A DNA stretch of 64,000 nucleotides from Opisthorchis felineus (Eukaryota; Platyhelminthes; Trematoda; Opisthorchiida; Opisthorchiidae). The position numbers and the translations under genes are program-made. The stretch spans positions 92,602 through 156,601 of the forward strand of contig SJOL01004427.1 in NCBI GenBank assembly GCA_004794785.1. Direction: 5' to 3'. Under the pieces are notes generated by a model. It made no database searches, had not been told where the DNA came from, and saw only the letters and a program-made list of their open reading frames with translations. Each line of letters starts with the position of its first letter. The first letter of the stretch is position 1. This document shows positions 51,321-63,049 of the stretch, piece by piece.

Positions 51321-52449
51321 GTACATACTGTGTGAAATCCATATTTTTTTACCTGCAGATAGTCAGGCACAAAGTGTAATCCCTTATATGATTCTCTCTT
51401 AGGTTTACAGTTGCACAAAATGAAAAAGACAGTCTGTTCGGCGATTTCCAAATCCATATGTCACACGGATCAATAATTGTTTTTTTCAACAGGAATATCA
51501 GGATAACTGGAGATTTTGCCGATGGGGAAATTAGGTCAGCTAGCCACTTTCCGACCTAAGAATGTATAGTTCTCATTTACGCTTAATCAAGTGGCATTTT
51601 GCAGAAATGGATAACGTGGGACAAGTAATCATGCCAACGGAAATATGAACGACGGGTCCTAGTGTTCCAAATCACCGTTCCATAAAACAGCTGCCGTCTG
51701 AGTACAACATTCGTCTGCGGCAGGCAAAGAGTATTGGATATAAATAAAGACTGGGATATAATCCTACCTCCGAAACAGTGGAAGAATTCGTCAGACAATC
51801 GGGTTCACGCGACTGAGTTTCATTGCTCAGTTGTCCTTATAGAATGTACGTAGATTATTCAGCTCGTCCTTTTCAAGCTTTAAACCCAAGTTCACATAGA
51901 TATGGGTAAGTGGTATTACCCAGCCCGTTTTCTGATTTTTCGCAATAAAGTTTTTGTTGTAATGCAAGTTACAGCTGTCCAACATAGAGAACCTCTACTA
52001 GTTTGTACTTCAAAATTTGTAGGCTCCCCATTATTCAATGATCCAGTAGATACGTTGGCACTGTCATACTCCTTGGCATTTTGCTGTATCCTGTCCTGAA
52101 TGAAACAAACTTTGTAAACGTACATTAACTGAGACAGTCTGGAGCAGACGCTTTTTTATCAAATAAATTTTCGTTTCATGAGGAAGAAAAAGTGTTCAAC
52201 TTTGCATTATGTTTGTAATCACGCATGCATATCTGTTTCTTTTCAGCCAAGAGAATTTAGAGGTACCCAGCCCGATTGTCATATATTCAGCTGCTCTGCC
52301 GAACCGCATCTTATTCGACCTGTGGCGTAACGGGTAAGAAAAAGTCTGACGTGCAGCTAATCCCAGGATAATATAATGTGTCACATCAGCCGTTTAAAAA
52401 ACCAGAGCAGTATGTCCAAATTATGGTTAAAAATGTATTTTCCCGTTAG

Positions 52450-52570
52450 GTCGAGGCCAGGAAGTCAAGTTAAAGGCTTCTGTGAAGTACTGGATAAGGT
52501 GATCAAAATAGTAGCGCATAATCTTAGGAACTCACACGCCGTAAAAACGATAAAAGGAATAGAATTCTAA
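52450..52570 (+). CDS. Candidate terminal exon with adjacent poly(A) signal
   Basis: The acceptor TGTATTTTCCCGTTAG is strong. The frame then runs about 40 codons, including GFCEVLDKVIKIVAHNLRN and ending IKGIEF, to TAA at 52568-52570. The stop overlaps an AATAAA at 52569-52574, so exon end and polyadenylation signal would be unusually close. No domain is recognised. AATAAA is frequent by chance in AT-rich DNA, which limits the weight of this coincidence. Confidence 0.28.
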
Positions 52571-53061
52571 TAAATCCTTGTTTAGACATAATAGTTTTAC
52601 GGGAAACCTGGTTAGGATAATAGTCTCCCAATCCCCCCAAAGTACTTTGAAACCCTACACCCATGTCCAGAATCAACTTTCCGCTGTTCTCTATTCGTTT
52701 GCTAGGGTTTATTGACTGTGACTGGTATTCCGTCAGGAGTGCTGTCAGTCCTCATTCAGCGTATTGTCTTGTCAGTCATTTATCACAATTGCCGAAGTAC
52801 ACTTTACCGTATAAAACAATGCTAAACGGAATTCAAAACCCCGCCCTCCCATTTGCACATGAACAAAATCTCCGTTTGAAAAGTTCTTACACGGTAGAAA
52901 CGCTGTCATTCTGACATACTTGTATTTATGCAGTCATGAAAATCACTCTTATAACTGCTGTTTATCAACCAACACTTGTTGCTGATGTGAAATTTTTGAC
53001 GTAACACAAGACACAATGATTGCTGCATTCCTCACCTCTTCGTCGTTGCTGTTTCATTCAG

Positions 53062-53194
53062 GTGGAACAGAAATCCAGTCATGCAAGTCATTTCAGCGTT
53101 CTACATGACAGAAGCAATTATGTATCCCATAGATGCACGAGCGTGCATTGGGAAGCGTTTTTGTTGGAATACGAGTGTTTGCTGGATATTTTCG
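53062..53194 (+). CDS. Candidate internal exon, unknown protein
   Basis: The acceptor follows a long pyrimidine tract (CACCTCTTCGTCGTTGCTGTTTCATTCAG). The donor is GTAAAG after TTTTCG. The 133-nt exon starts in phase 0 and ends in phase 1. It reads VEQKSSHASHFSVLHDRSN and later VHWEAFLLEYECLLDIF. It is phase-compatible with the candidate terminal exon at 58901-59007. No family is recognised. The splice context is among the better ones in the window. Confidence 0.33.
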
Positions 53195-53753
53195 GTAAAG
53201 GTTCTATTGCTGTGATTCACTCACACAAGAGGATAACATTATTTACATAAAGTTTGCTGAATAAGCCCTTAGGTCTGAAGATTGCAGTAGGTTTCAATAG
53301 GAGGATATATGTCAGCTGAAATCCTCAGAACAGTCCGCCGAAGACATACGGTAGACAACTTTGTTACACCTTAAAATAAGGCTTGACAGTGACGCCTGAT
53401 ATATACGTTAGTCTGTTGCTAAGAACGACTACCAAAAATAGACGCATATGGAAGAAAAAGTTTACTTTAGGGATCAACTAAAAGTAAGCTTTTAAGGAAG
53501 GTGGTCTCTCCAACAGAATGCACTTCTTTTTCCTTCATGATCTCAAACGTTTGTGGTATTTTACTTGACCTCACTGCAGGAGTTTACCTGTAATGTCTTT
53601 CTGAGCTTGTTGCCCAGATTCAGTTTGCTCCTATTTTCCAGACACATCGTTGAGCGTTGTCTTGTTTGGTCCTCGGCAAAGTTTTCATGCACAAAGGTTG
53701 AACGAATTCATTTTGCTTTTTTGACTTTAACTCACAAATATCTTGTTTTGCAG

Positions 53754-53864
53754 TTATATTTTGTGGACGTATTTTATCAACGTAAAAGTAAAACAAACGT
53801 TGCCAAACAGACGAATAAAACACAAGTCATACAAACACCCCGCAAGGGTCACTGGAAAAATTGA
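53754..53864 (+). CDS. Candidate terminal exon, basic tail
   Basis: The acceptor ATATCTTGTTTTGCAG is strong. The frame continues LYFVDVFYQRKSKTNVAKQ and then a lysine/threonine/glutamine-rich tail ending RKGHWKN before TGA at 53862-53864. Its phase does not fit the exon candidate at 53062-53194, so if both are real they belong to different isoforms or genes. Unknown function. Confidence 0.23.
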   Translation, partial: LYFVDVFYQRKSKTNVAKQTNKTQVIQTPRKGHWKN

Positions 53865-53869
53865 CAACC

Positions 53870-56015
53870 CCACCACTGGCCTTAATGCTATGCTTGTAAA
53901 ATATATATTCTGTCGAGTTAGTTGAATTCAGCATACCTCCGCCTAAGCACAACACATTTGTTTCAGACATACAATTTCCGCCATATTACCTTTAAGAATA
54001 GGATATCTTTTTTGTGACTTGGAAATTTGCAAGAACAAATCAAAAAAGCTAATTGAATTCTATGTGATGGTTGTTATCTTGTCCGTATATGATCCGGAAG
54101 AATTGTGTTCAGTCAGGGTAATGAGGAAATGCTCATTTCTTAGCGTGGTTGTAGTATTTGCAACGGATACCTCATTGTCACCAAGATATTGCACTTCTAA
54201 AATGTACATAACGGACCATTTTTAGGACGACTACTTTAGGGGAATAAACATCCGGTTGCATTTTCATGACCCACTGCTCTAGTTGTCTTACTCATTATGC
54301 TGGGCAAACTCCCATTCCCGATACTGCGATGCTGGTGCACCCATACGAGCTGGAGGATACGGATTCGAATCTAAGGTCACTCGAACAGTTTGGTCGACAT
54401 AAATAATGTTCGACTTCAGAATTGGAAAAATGCATTCGATCCGATAAGACGAGTGACCTAATAAGACCATCCGGTTGTAGGTAAATGGCTAGGCTGTTTG
54501 TCTTATCTTTCAGTCAATCCCCACAAAGAAAGTAAATAAATACTGAAAATCGACTGTTAGTAGTACCTGAAGCTAATTTTATGAATGTGAGTAAATACTG
54601 GCAGGCCCAGCCACTTGGATCTTCTCGTTATGAGTAAACTCGGCGGGATCGGTCGTGTAGTCATCCGGCTAATAGTGGTGGACACGACACTAATTGTTAG
54701 AGTTCTCGTAAAACACCGGAATTTCACTCTAAAAGATATTTATTGCCATAAAGTTGTCCAGCGGTGGTTAGTCAGTGTCAAAAACATTGTGCTGTTCCAA
54801 AGCTGGTGGATATCTAGAGTTTTTTTAAAGCTTCTGATAAAACAAATCAATTAATCACTTCTCGACGGTGACGCAAACATTCGAAAAACGTTGGCTTTTG
54901 AAAGAGGGTTAAACTAATTAGCCTGAATGTGGAATAAGGTTGATTAACGAACGCCAAAATAGCTCACACATAGCTTTTTCACTCGGTTGGCTTTTTAGCT
55001 GACCGACGATTTTGTGGACAGTTCAGGGACGCACTAGCCCCAGTTACAATGAATTTACGTCACAACCAATAACTTGAAAAATGTAGCGAATAATCCCTCT
55101 GAATATCATCTAACTTCCAAGCCCGTAAAACTGAGAATGCATTCGAAAACCTGTAAGACGCTTTAATTAGCCAATGCTGTCAGCGGGACCATCCATGCCT
55201 GGGATTTGATTTGAACATCACAGTAACATACGAGTATTTCCGAAAGTAGAGTCACCAATTGTATTACGGTCGAAGATAATAATGAAAACTTGAATGACTT
55301 GGTTAAAAAGCCATGGAACTGTGTTTGACGTTTCCGAATGCTTTTACAGTTGTGTCGCACAAACACTAAGTACAGGAAAATTCAAATAAGCTTCTGATAC
55401 ATAAGGCAGCTAATCGATTCGCTGCATGCTTCCAAAAGTCGGTCAGTTGAAATTTAGGCAGTGATTTTACATTAGGCTCACACTGCCCCAAATATTTTCG
55501 GAATGCTTCTATAACAGAATTAGCTGAACTCGGTTTCAGTCCCAATCGTAGGGAAAATTACTTGCGTTTACCATGAACAGCTGCACAAAATGAAGAACAA
55601 GACTCTGGAGTGTCACACAAAAAAGACGCAACATCTTTTTAGTTAGTATTGTAAAAACATATGTGCAACGGAGTATAAAATAATTTTCGAACCTATCGGC
55701 ATAACAAACTACTTACACGCAGACTGAAAATAAGGGTTCGGCTTGGGAAGTGTAAGGCATTTGCTCCCATCCAAGGAACTGAACGTCGATCAAAAAGGAA
55801 AGATATTGCTGGATGATAACATTACGGACACTTGCAAAGCGCAATATGCGTCACACGGCTACTGAATAAACGACCAAGATAGTAGAGGAAACCCAAAAAC
55901 CCAAAGAAAACATTGAGTTACTTGGGCAAAGTCACACGCAACGTCTGGCTTAGGTCGTCTTGACAACTAAGACGTGGCCACAGTGGTGTATTCGTCACAA
56001 AGTTAAGAACGTTTA
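53870..56015. other. No gene or element firmly recognised
   Basis: A minus-strand frame at 54288-54470 includes a GATTCGAATCC word resembling a pol III B-box. No A-box sits at tRNA spacing and no splice sites bound it. Confidence 0.45.
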
Positions 56016-56035
56016 ACAAATGTATACTTGTCTCT

Positions 56036-56339
56036 GGTTTTGCGAGAGACTCACCTGGAACCCATCTGAATCTCTCGTTTGTGATGTTTCCAGGCAACTG
56101 AATGTGCTGCACCAGGCCGCCTCATGTTTCAGTTGCCCAAGAAGGGCGAAACCGGACGTGGGCTGTCGAAGAATTTTCAGCAACCTTCTGAGTAGTGCAG
56201 TACGACTATACATGTATCTCGATATTTTGAATATCGTAGCAACTGAAACATGAGGCGGCCTGGTGCAGCACATTCAGTTGCCTGGAAACATCACAAACGA
56301 GAGATTCAGCTGGGTTCCAGGTGAGTCTCTCGCAAAACC
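56036..56339. repeat. Inverted repeat, 101-bp arms with one mismatch
   Basis: The left arm, 56036-56136, is the reverse complement of the right arm, 56239-56339. I find a single difference: CCCATCTG against the expected CCCAGCTG. The about 100-bp spacer carries the half ribozyme and the start of a monomer. The arms are the body of the retrozyme-like unit in opposite orientations. The high identity suggests a recent event. A transcript would fold into a long hairpin. A 14-bp direct repeat, TATACTTGTCTCTG, lies at 56023-56036 and 56514-56527. It may be a target-site duplication, but the right copy also resembles internal unit sequence. Confidence 0.75.
56132..56167 (+). ncRNA. 3' half of a hammerhead ribozyme (CTGATGA half missing)
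   Basis: The sequence from GCCCAAGAAGGGC through GAAACC to GGGCTGTC matches the right-hand part of the intact ribozyme. The CTGATGA strand and stem I are replaced by the end of an antisense copy of the unit (GTTTCAGTTGC). Stem II can still form from GCCC and GGGC. It cannot be an active self-cleaving motif. The junction marks a rearrangement inside the element. Confidence 0.6.
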
Positions 56340-56474
56340 AAATTTGTTTGCAAATGAGTGTATTTTGCTAATTCCGTGCAACTTGGTTTCAAGTAGAACA
56401 TAAGGTTGACGAAAACTCGGGGACTGCGCCTACCTGATGAGCCCCAAGAAGGGCGAAACCGGCCGTGGGCTGTC
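56168..56474 (+). mobile_element. Best-preserved retrozyme-like monomer (307 nt, cleavage site to cleavage site)
   Basis: The unit runs from just after one hammerhead cleavage site (GTC ending at 56167) to the next (GTC ending at 56474). It starts GAAGAATTTTCAGCAACC, contains a CGATATT...AATATCG hairpin at 56220-56236, then the body segment also found as an antisense arm upstream, and ends with a hammerhead ribozyme. Non-coding units of a few hundred nt flanked by type I hammerheads are known as retrozymes, or SM-alpha-type elements in schistosomes. They replicate as circular RNAs using reverse transcriptase from other elements. No coding capacity is seen. Assignment to that class is by organisation, not sequence match. 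Confidence 0.65.
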
Positions 56475-56485
56475 GAAGAATTTTC
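56411..56485 (+). ncRNA. Type I hammerhead ribozyme (nearly intact)
   Basis: The core is CTGATGA at 56434-56440. Stem II is GCCC/GGGC around a CAAGAA loop at 56441-56454. GAAA follows at 56455-56458, then stem III (CGGCC with GGCTG, one bulged C and a tiny loop), and the cleavage triplet GTC at 56472-56474. All catalytic-core bases of the hammerhead consensus are present. Stem I is weak next to the core (one mismatch in CTAC with GAAG), but GAAAA at 56411-56415 can pair with TTTTC at 56481-56485. Self-cleavage would release unit-length RNA from a tandem transcript. Confidence 0.7.
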
Positions 56486-57433
56486 AACAACCTTATGAGT
56501 AGTGCATTACGAATATACTTGTCTCTGTTGTGGCGACGGTGAAGACTAAACGGACGTCAAATTAGTGGTTAAAATGTGTTCACCGTCAGAAATGTAAGAA
56601 ATCCAGTTTAAGGCTCAGGCTTTCGCAAATTTACTAGAAAACTGGCAACCGGTTTAACCGTACTCTGGCAGAGCTATCAATAGTGAAGATAGAAATAGAA
56701 CCACTGAAGTGTATAGATTAGATTCAACTATACATGCGCTAATAAGATGGTAGTGTTTGTAGCGCACCAGCGCTAAAAAAATAGAAGAAACGTCACGCGC
56801 CCTTAGCTTACTCTGTCGGAGCCACCATTTAACTGATAAAGCAGGGACCAACAACGCTCTTGTCCATTAGGAAAGCTTAGTAACCAAGGCCCCAGATGCA
56901 GTGACAAAAATCCCGGTTAGGCATGAACCCGCCTGGATGAACCAATATCAGACAATTTCACAGCTTTCACTTTATACAGACCGTATGTCGCTTTTCCAAG
57001 CCAGATAATTATGTACAACGAACATATTGAAAGGCCTAACACTGATTCACATGGACACTGGTAAAACCGTTGCCCTGAATGGCTTATACTTTATAGCGGA
57101 ACGATTTCTTAAACCAAGGTGAAACTAACTGCGAGAAATAAATGCCTTTTCTTGGACTTTTTATACAAAAAGGACGGTGGTACTGGCGTCATGACGAATG
57201 TCATGAAGCTTTCCGGCAGCTCTATGGCCTTCGTCATGAATTCCAGATTGTGTCCCGTTAATCGAGTCATTTGCGGATTTTTAAGAAAGACGCTTTCGCA
57301 TTAATGTTTGGTCATCTCGGAAATTCAGCTGGAAATCCTCCTGAAAATGTCAGGATACCTTGATACGAATAACGTGGGAAGGAGGAGTGGTGCTATGTCC
57401 TGTCTGAGTGCGAGTTCACCACACTGCTCATCA

Positions 57434-57505
57434 GCTGCTGATGGCCAAACGGCCAAGTGTTCAAATCACTAACTGAAGGGTCGCTGGCTCGAAACTCTGA
57501 GGATT
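57434..57505 (+). mobile_element. Degenerate tRNA-like (SINE-head) sequence
   Basis: An A-box-like TGGCCAAACGG (57442-57452) and a B-box-like GGCTCGAAACTC (57486-57497) are spaced about as in a tRNA gene. Between them AGTG-TTCAAAT-CACT forms an anticodon-like stem-loop with a seven-base loop. The acceptor stem and T-stem do not pair, so this is not a functional tRNA gene. A tRNA-derived SINE head is the best reading; it has no visible tail. Confidence 0.3.
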
Positions 57506-58900
57506 TTCTTGATACGCAAACTGCTGATGATTATCAGTAAGAATGAATCAACTGTACAGCGCTTGTCGGATTTTCTCCTGGCTTCATTGCGGGACGAAAT
57601 CTCCAACGAACAGACCACTTTTACACACATTACGCATCAAAATAATGCGGCAAAAATTCGAAGACGCGAGCACTCAAAGTGATTTCTGGCTAAAAATACT
57701 CAGCTAATATCAGCCTAAATATAGCCAAGTGCCTCGCCGTAATAAGCTGAAAATACACGTCCATCCCCGGAAAAATTTAAACAGTTTCACCCAAAATCCG
57801 ATAACATCGACAGAAACAGGTTTCTTCCATTTACCAACGTTCACAGTTGGTGTTAGTGGACAAATGACTCGAGTATCAATTAGCCTGGTCAATGATACCC
57901 AATTGTTTGATAACTCTTAGCTGAACTGGTGATATGCTTACATCACATTCTCCCGAAATGATGCTAACCTATTAGGTAAGCAATACCCGCGGACCGAGTG
58001 TGGTTACAATTGCATGCAAACATAGTCCGGCAGGCTGAATATGTACGTAGACTTCAGGGAATGGAAAAGGCGGATTAAGCCTCTTTAGCCCAAATAACGA
58101 TAGAAACCAACGTACCAGACCACTGAAAATGGCGAAATTGGAGTCCGTCAGATAAATTAAGTGAAATAAAGGAGCTTGAGCTGAAACTTACGGCCTACAT
58201 TTGAAAATCAAGTAGGTGATGAGAGAAGCCAAAGGCTTGGTGTAGTATGTGACCGACCCAAAGCGAGATCAACTCAAATTTTCGATTTCTTGACATTCAC
58301 AAACATTTTATTTTGGTTTAAATCAGCTGTTGAAGTAGTAGGGCAATCAACTGACTACTGGTGAACAGTTGATATTTTAGTTGGTTAGGACAAACATTAT
58401 AGCCACCACTCTAGCTAATGGCGATGTTGCGGAATATAAGTGACTCGGGTGCGCTGATCTGCAGTTGGCCTGTTCGCCAAGCTAGGCAGTTGGATTACAA
58501 GGGTTTCATCAGCAGTCAAGGTGACATTGTCTGTGCGGAGCTAAGTGGATGATGAAAAGTTTGCAATCCGACTGCCAGTCTCGACAAACGGGCTAACAAT
58601 TGTAGTTAATATTTACTGGTTGGCGGCACAGAGACCTATGGGAAAAGCCCAATGCCTTCAACACAAAGGTCAAGTGTCTATTCTCTTAACACCCAAAGTA
58701 TCACTTGCCTGGGTTCCTCGAAATCCGCCTACATTTCCACAACGCATCCTACGGTTTCTGGGGTGTAAACTGGTTGGTTACGAGTAAACGAATTCAAAAA
58801 GGAGAGAAAATAAGTGTACCTCGGGATCCCAGGTGTCTGTACAAAAGAGTATTCTTTGCACGCATTTTCACTTACACACGTATTGGTCTTCTGTTTTCAG

Positions 58901-59007
58901 GTGACTGTATGAATGTGTTTGAGACATGTATGTTATCACGCGTTGTACAGTTGGGCACAGATCTACTAGGACAACTTGAAGAGTACGGTTCTGGGTGTGA
59001 CAAATAA
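58901..59007 (+). CDS. Candidate terminal exon, unknown protein
   Basis: A textbook acceptor (TATTGGTCTTCTGTTTTCAG) is followed by a frame starting GDCMNVFETCMLSRVV, continuing QLGTDLLGQLEEYGSGCDK, and ending at TAA 59005-59007. The leading two bases complete a phase-1 codon, matching the donor of the 53062-53194 candidate; the joined frame would read smoothly through a glycine. No AATAAA is close downstream. The peptide is helix-like and not recognised. Confidence 0.33.
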
Positions 59008-59009
59008 CA

Positions 59010-62000
59010 ACTATGGAGATGAAGAGGAGTGACCCCATCAAAAATTTATCATCGCGGTAACAACCTCGCCCCCTTCAAGGTATGATGTTAACTAAACTCA
59101 GATGTTTTGGAAAACGCGGTCCGCGTGGAAGGAGAAAATACTGCTAAGTTACACCAAAGGTAGTCTGCTGATGACAAGGAGACATTTTCAGTTGGGATAC
59201 CTCGCATATTGAGGAAATTTTAGCCGGTTCTATGTGTTACAAAACTATATTGAAGGAATAGCCGAGCGCCGAAGCTTTCTTGAATCAGAGGGCTATGAAC
59301 CCAAGATATCATCCCGATGTAATTGACTCGAAGGAGCGAGAAGATATATGAATTCTCCCACCTTTAACTGCAACCGATGTCTTCCTCATTGAATCAAGGA
59401 AATAATTTCTGTAACTTAGATAATGAACATCGTTCCAGTTGACGCCGCAGTTAGGCATGGATCACCTATTTGTTATGAGGAAATTTCTATACCGAATCGC
59501 ACGTGAAGTTGATTTACTGAGCGGCCAAAAGTGACCCAGCCAATGCAACTTAACTACACTATCCTAAGAAGACCGAATTTTCCACTAAACACAACCCCAA
59601 GACTTTCTCTGCAAAGTAACTATGGAAAAAGACCCCGCAGGTAATATCTTTGAGGTTTATACAGCGTATTGATCAAGACAACCTACTTAGGAAGATACGA
59701 GGATAAGAAGATCCAAAAAGTATACAGTTCAGAAGGAGTTCAACGTTGAATTTATTTCAGTCTAAACCTACTGATTGCAAGGAAACGCAAAGCTTGCCAA
59801 GGGGTCTATCCCACTCAACCGCGTCAAAATAAACATCACCATTTAGGGCATGCTTCGACAATGTGTCGAAATATTGGTAGCTCGGGTGAGTTTACGAGAA
59901 GAATCATCAGTGCGCGAGACATCATCGCCGCACACTAATAGTGTCTCCTGGAATGATGACGGAACGTTTGCAAGTCAATTGCCAAGCTCGCCGAACAGAT
60001 CGATAGCCACGTGATCAACGACCAACGGGCTTAAACATAATTATCCGACGAAACAACTTCCCCGGATTCGCTTTATACGATTTCCATTAAGATATTCCGT
60101 TCAAAGGTTTGAAACGCTAAAAAAAGAGGTTTGGGGTAATTTCTATTAAGGAAACCTCCCATTTATGACCGAGGAAGGATGGCTTCCCCTCAAGTTTATA
60201 AATTCCATCTCGCATCAATTTATCACGCAATAGAGGGAGGATAATTTCATAGTACTGGTTCAGCGATTAAAATTTATCACACTACACAGACACGTAATAA
60301 GTTTATCACACAGGCTGATAGAACAGCTGAGTGCGGTGGCGCAGTTTAAGCTCAAAAGTGTGAAAAAGATAATAGGGAGCGATTGAGCAGGCCTGAATTG
60401 GTCCCGATCGTCACGTCTTCGGTGTTAATTAAGCCGTGACATTGCGCGCGAGACGGGAGGTGGCGAAAATCTCCAATCTGGTGGTTCGTTTGGGGGTTTT
60501 GATGACAAAAACGGACAAACGCCCTGAATTAGTTAACCGATATGCGTTTGTGTTGTGAAACGAGCGAACAGTAAAAAAGTACTTAACTGCGCATATGCCT
60601 ACAAAAGAATCAACCGGTTTTTAGCAGCACAGCTTCTGCAAAGCAAGAGGTGCGCAAATTAAAGCACCCAAGTGAAGAGCTGTTGTACGTTCAATCTCCG
60701 ACCGCAAGGATTTATGCAAAATAATACATTATTGTGGTGCTATATTTGCATACTGCCTAATCACTCTGACCCTTAAACCGTCCAACCAAACAATTCAAAA
60801 ACTTGAATACTGGCTGGTCCACTGGACCTCCCGTTCTTCAACTGGAGACACCAGCCTACAAAATTCCCTGCATGGAACAAATGTAGCGTGAGAGACTCCG
60901 CAGTTATTTCAAGCAAGACACTAAGCGATAAGACTAACCTCCCAAAGCGCGGCTAAATAAGCCCAACTCTGTACGAACGTGATGCCGCGCACAATCTATA
61001 TAAGTGCAAAAAGATCGAAACAATAGAACTGGAAACTAAAGATATAGGGACTGCACCACGCCGAAATACTTCCTCACCTTTATGCACTTATCACTCCCAC
61101 TGATCCTTCCCCAATTGAATTCAGAAGGTTGTTGGCGTTCACTGAGAATTAATTAATCAATTACTTAATTCCACGGAATCCCTTTTGTTTAAGGAACACG
61201 CTCAAAACCAAAAAAAATTTCTGGATTTTTGCTTTTTAGACCATTCCAGATAAGGATTCTAACAAACACGTGTGGGTGTGGGTACAGAAGCACTACGCGG
61301 CTTTTGGAGTTTTGCAATATATATCAACAGTGGTACGACTCAGTCAAACTGTTGGTCAGCTATCTCTGCCTAGAAGTTATGTTTTACATCTTCTCAACCG
61401 AAAAGGGCAGGGTGCGTGTCTACCAAAACGTTTATCGGATATGCACTGCGGATGAGCTTCAACAAGTTTGGGGCAGCTCTGCAGCATTTCTCAGCTTTTC
61501 GGCACACGTGGACCTCAATTGCTTAATAAAGTACATATTCACGACTCCAAAAGGCTTCCCGTTGTTTGCAAGCTCCGAGTAACTAGTCCACTTAGGAGAA
61601 ATATCTTACGAGCCTTCCATATAGAAATTCGTCGCTCTAGAGGCCAGTCTACGCCAGGCTTTGTGAGATGAACTGTGCAGATGGTGGCGGTATATCCCGC
61701 TTACGTGCCTAGTAGCACTGCAGCCGCCAGTATTGTCATATTGTTCGAGTTTCAATCGTGGGAGTTGTGTGACTGTACTTTGCAAGATAGGGAGTGCTAG
61801 TAATTCCCAACAAGAATGACATCCCGGTGAAGTGCTTCTCAGTTTATCAGGTAAAATGACTCAACAGGAAATACAGAAAGGGATTTTACGCAAAACGTGT
61901 TGCTTGCCCACAGTGTTCTGAAACGTCTAGTGACAAGGCGCGACCTTCTCTCTGGATGACACTTGGAGCCTTCCTTACGTTTGGGAACTTGAGGAGAAAT

Positions 62001-63045
62001 CAGCTGACGACTAACTTGTATGAAACATCAATAAGTGTGCAAAAATACATAATCAAAAGGCGAAAATAAATTATGCAAAAATCAGACAAAGCAAGGATCA
62101 TTCGCGGATTGAAGCGGTAATAATGTGAGACTCAGATAGCTAACCCATTAGTTGGCTAACGAGGGATTTTTTGCAGACTTTTGAACAGTTTCATCTCACA
62201 GTACAGTAGGATTCATTTTATTTCCCATTTAATATACGCCAATAACTCAAGCTATTTGGTGCGCACTATTTTTTCCAAACAGACTCACCAAAAGGCAGTG
62301 TCGAACACGTTTGGCTGTCAATGCATTTCATCAGCCCGCTTTGACATTACGAACAAAGGACAGACTAAGTTTGAACCCCATCAATTTCATCATTTGTGCT
62401 CAGCTTTGTTACGTAGCTGTTTTTTATTCACCGTCTCTAATAATGAACCACATGTGAAATGCATTCGTTATAAAATAGAAAGACAACGTTGTTTCACATG
62501 GCATCCCAAATTCCAGCTGGTGACCGCTTTGGCATTTTATGTGTTTCGTGGGCATCATCACGACTAGCTTGCAATCGGTGCGCGATGGATTCCCTGATAA
62601 GTTTGATGTTCCAGAATCAGGACATTCTACTCATGGGAGATTTATTAGCAGTCTGTAGACCCAGGAGGAATGACAACAAAACATTTGTTGAGTCATCCTC
62701 GGCCATCAAACCAATGCATTGCTCCCTTCCCAATCCCCCCACTTGACAGTCCACAGACAGTGTTGTATTTGCGCACCAATTCATCAACTCCCGCCTCCAC
62801 TGCGCAGCTACATACTCCACCTCCCCAAATCATCAGTGAACGAAACTGTGGCAGCTACAACCACTGTACGATAAGTACGCGGTTCTTACAGCTGACTATG
62901 ATGATGACCAAAAAACGGGACCCACTGTGGAGGCAGACGAACAAAGGTCAAGGCGGGGGACCGGACAGGTCAAGCCTCAAGGTTGCCAGGACACCCACCT
63001 GTAAGAAGACGGGCTAACCAACAGGCCTGGGTGAGTTGACTGTAA
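59010..63045. other. Apart from the 59.95-kb tail copy, nothing firmly recognised
   Basis: At 61229-61671 three overlapping plus frames of 60-117 codons occur together, which could be a frameshifted mobile-element relic; no conserved motif confirms it. The 62.65-63.02-kb stretch is C-rich and probably part of the decayed repeat ending at 63.16 kb. Confidence 0.4.
59940..60005 (+). mobile_element. Third copy of the shared tail family
   Basis: GATGACGGAACGTTTGCAAG followed by TCAATTGCCAAGCTCGCCG and AACAGATC aligns base by base, with gaps, to the other two copies. The upstream hammerhead-like half is not preserved. It supports a family about 45-100 bp long with the word GAAACGTT near its start. 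Confidence 0.35.
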
Positions 63046-63049
63046 ATCA

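Noticed and set aside
54288..54470. Minus-strand frame with a proline-rich stretch and a GATTCGAATCC word
   Set aside because: It could be an exon or a SINE piece, but neither splice sites nor an A-box support a call.
56013..56273. Open frames on both strands at 56.0-56.3 kb
   Set aside because: They are translations of the inverted retrozyme arms and mirror each other.
61229..61671. Three overlapping open frames that might be a frameshifted retroelement
   Set aside because: A short stretch (LRRNILRAFHIE) vaguely recalls integrase linkers, but no catalytic or zinc-binding residues can be placed.
62181..62567. 128-codon plus-strand open frame
   Set aside because: Rich in F, H, S and C without pattern; overlapping frames are also open; no supporting signals.
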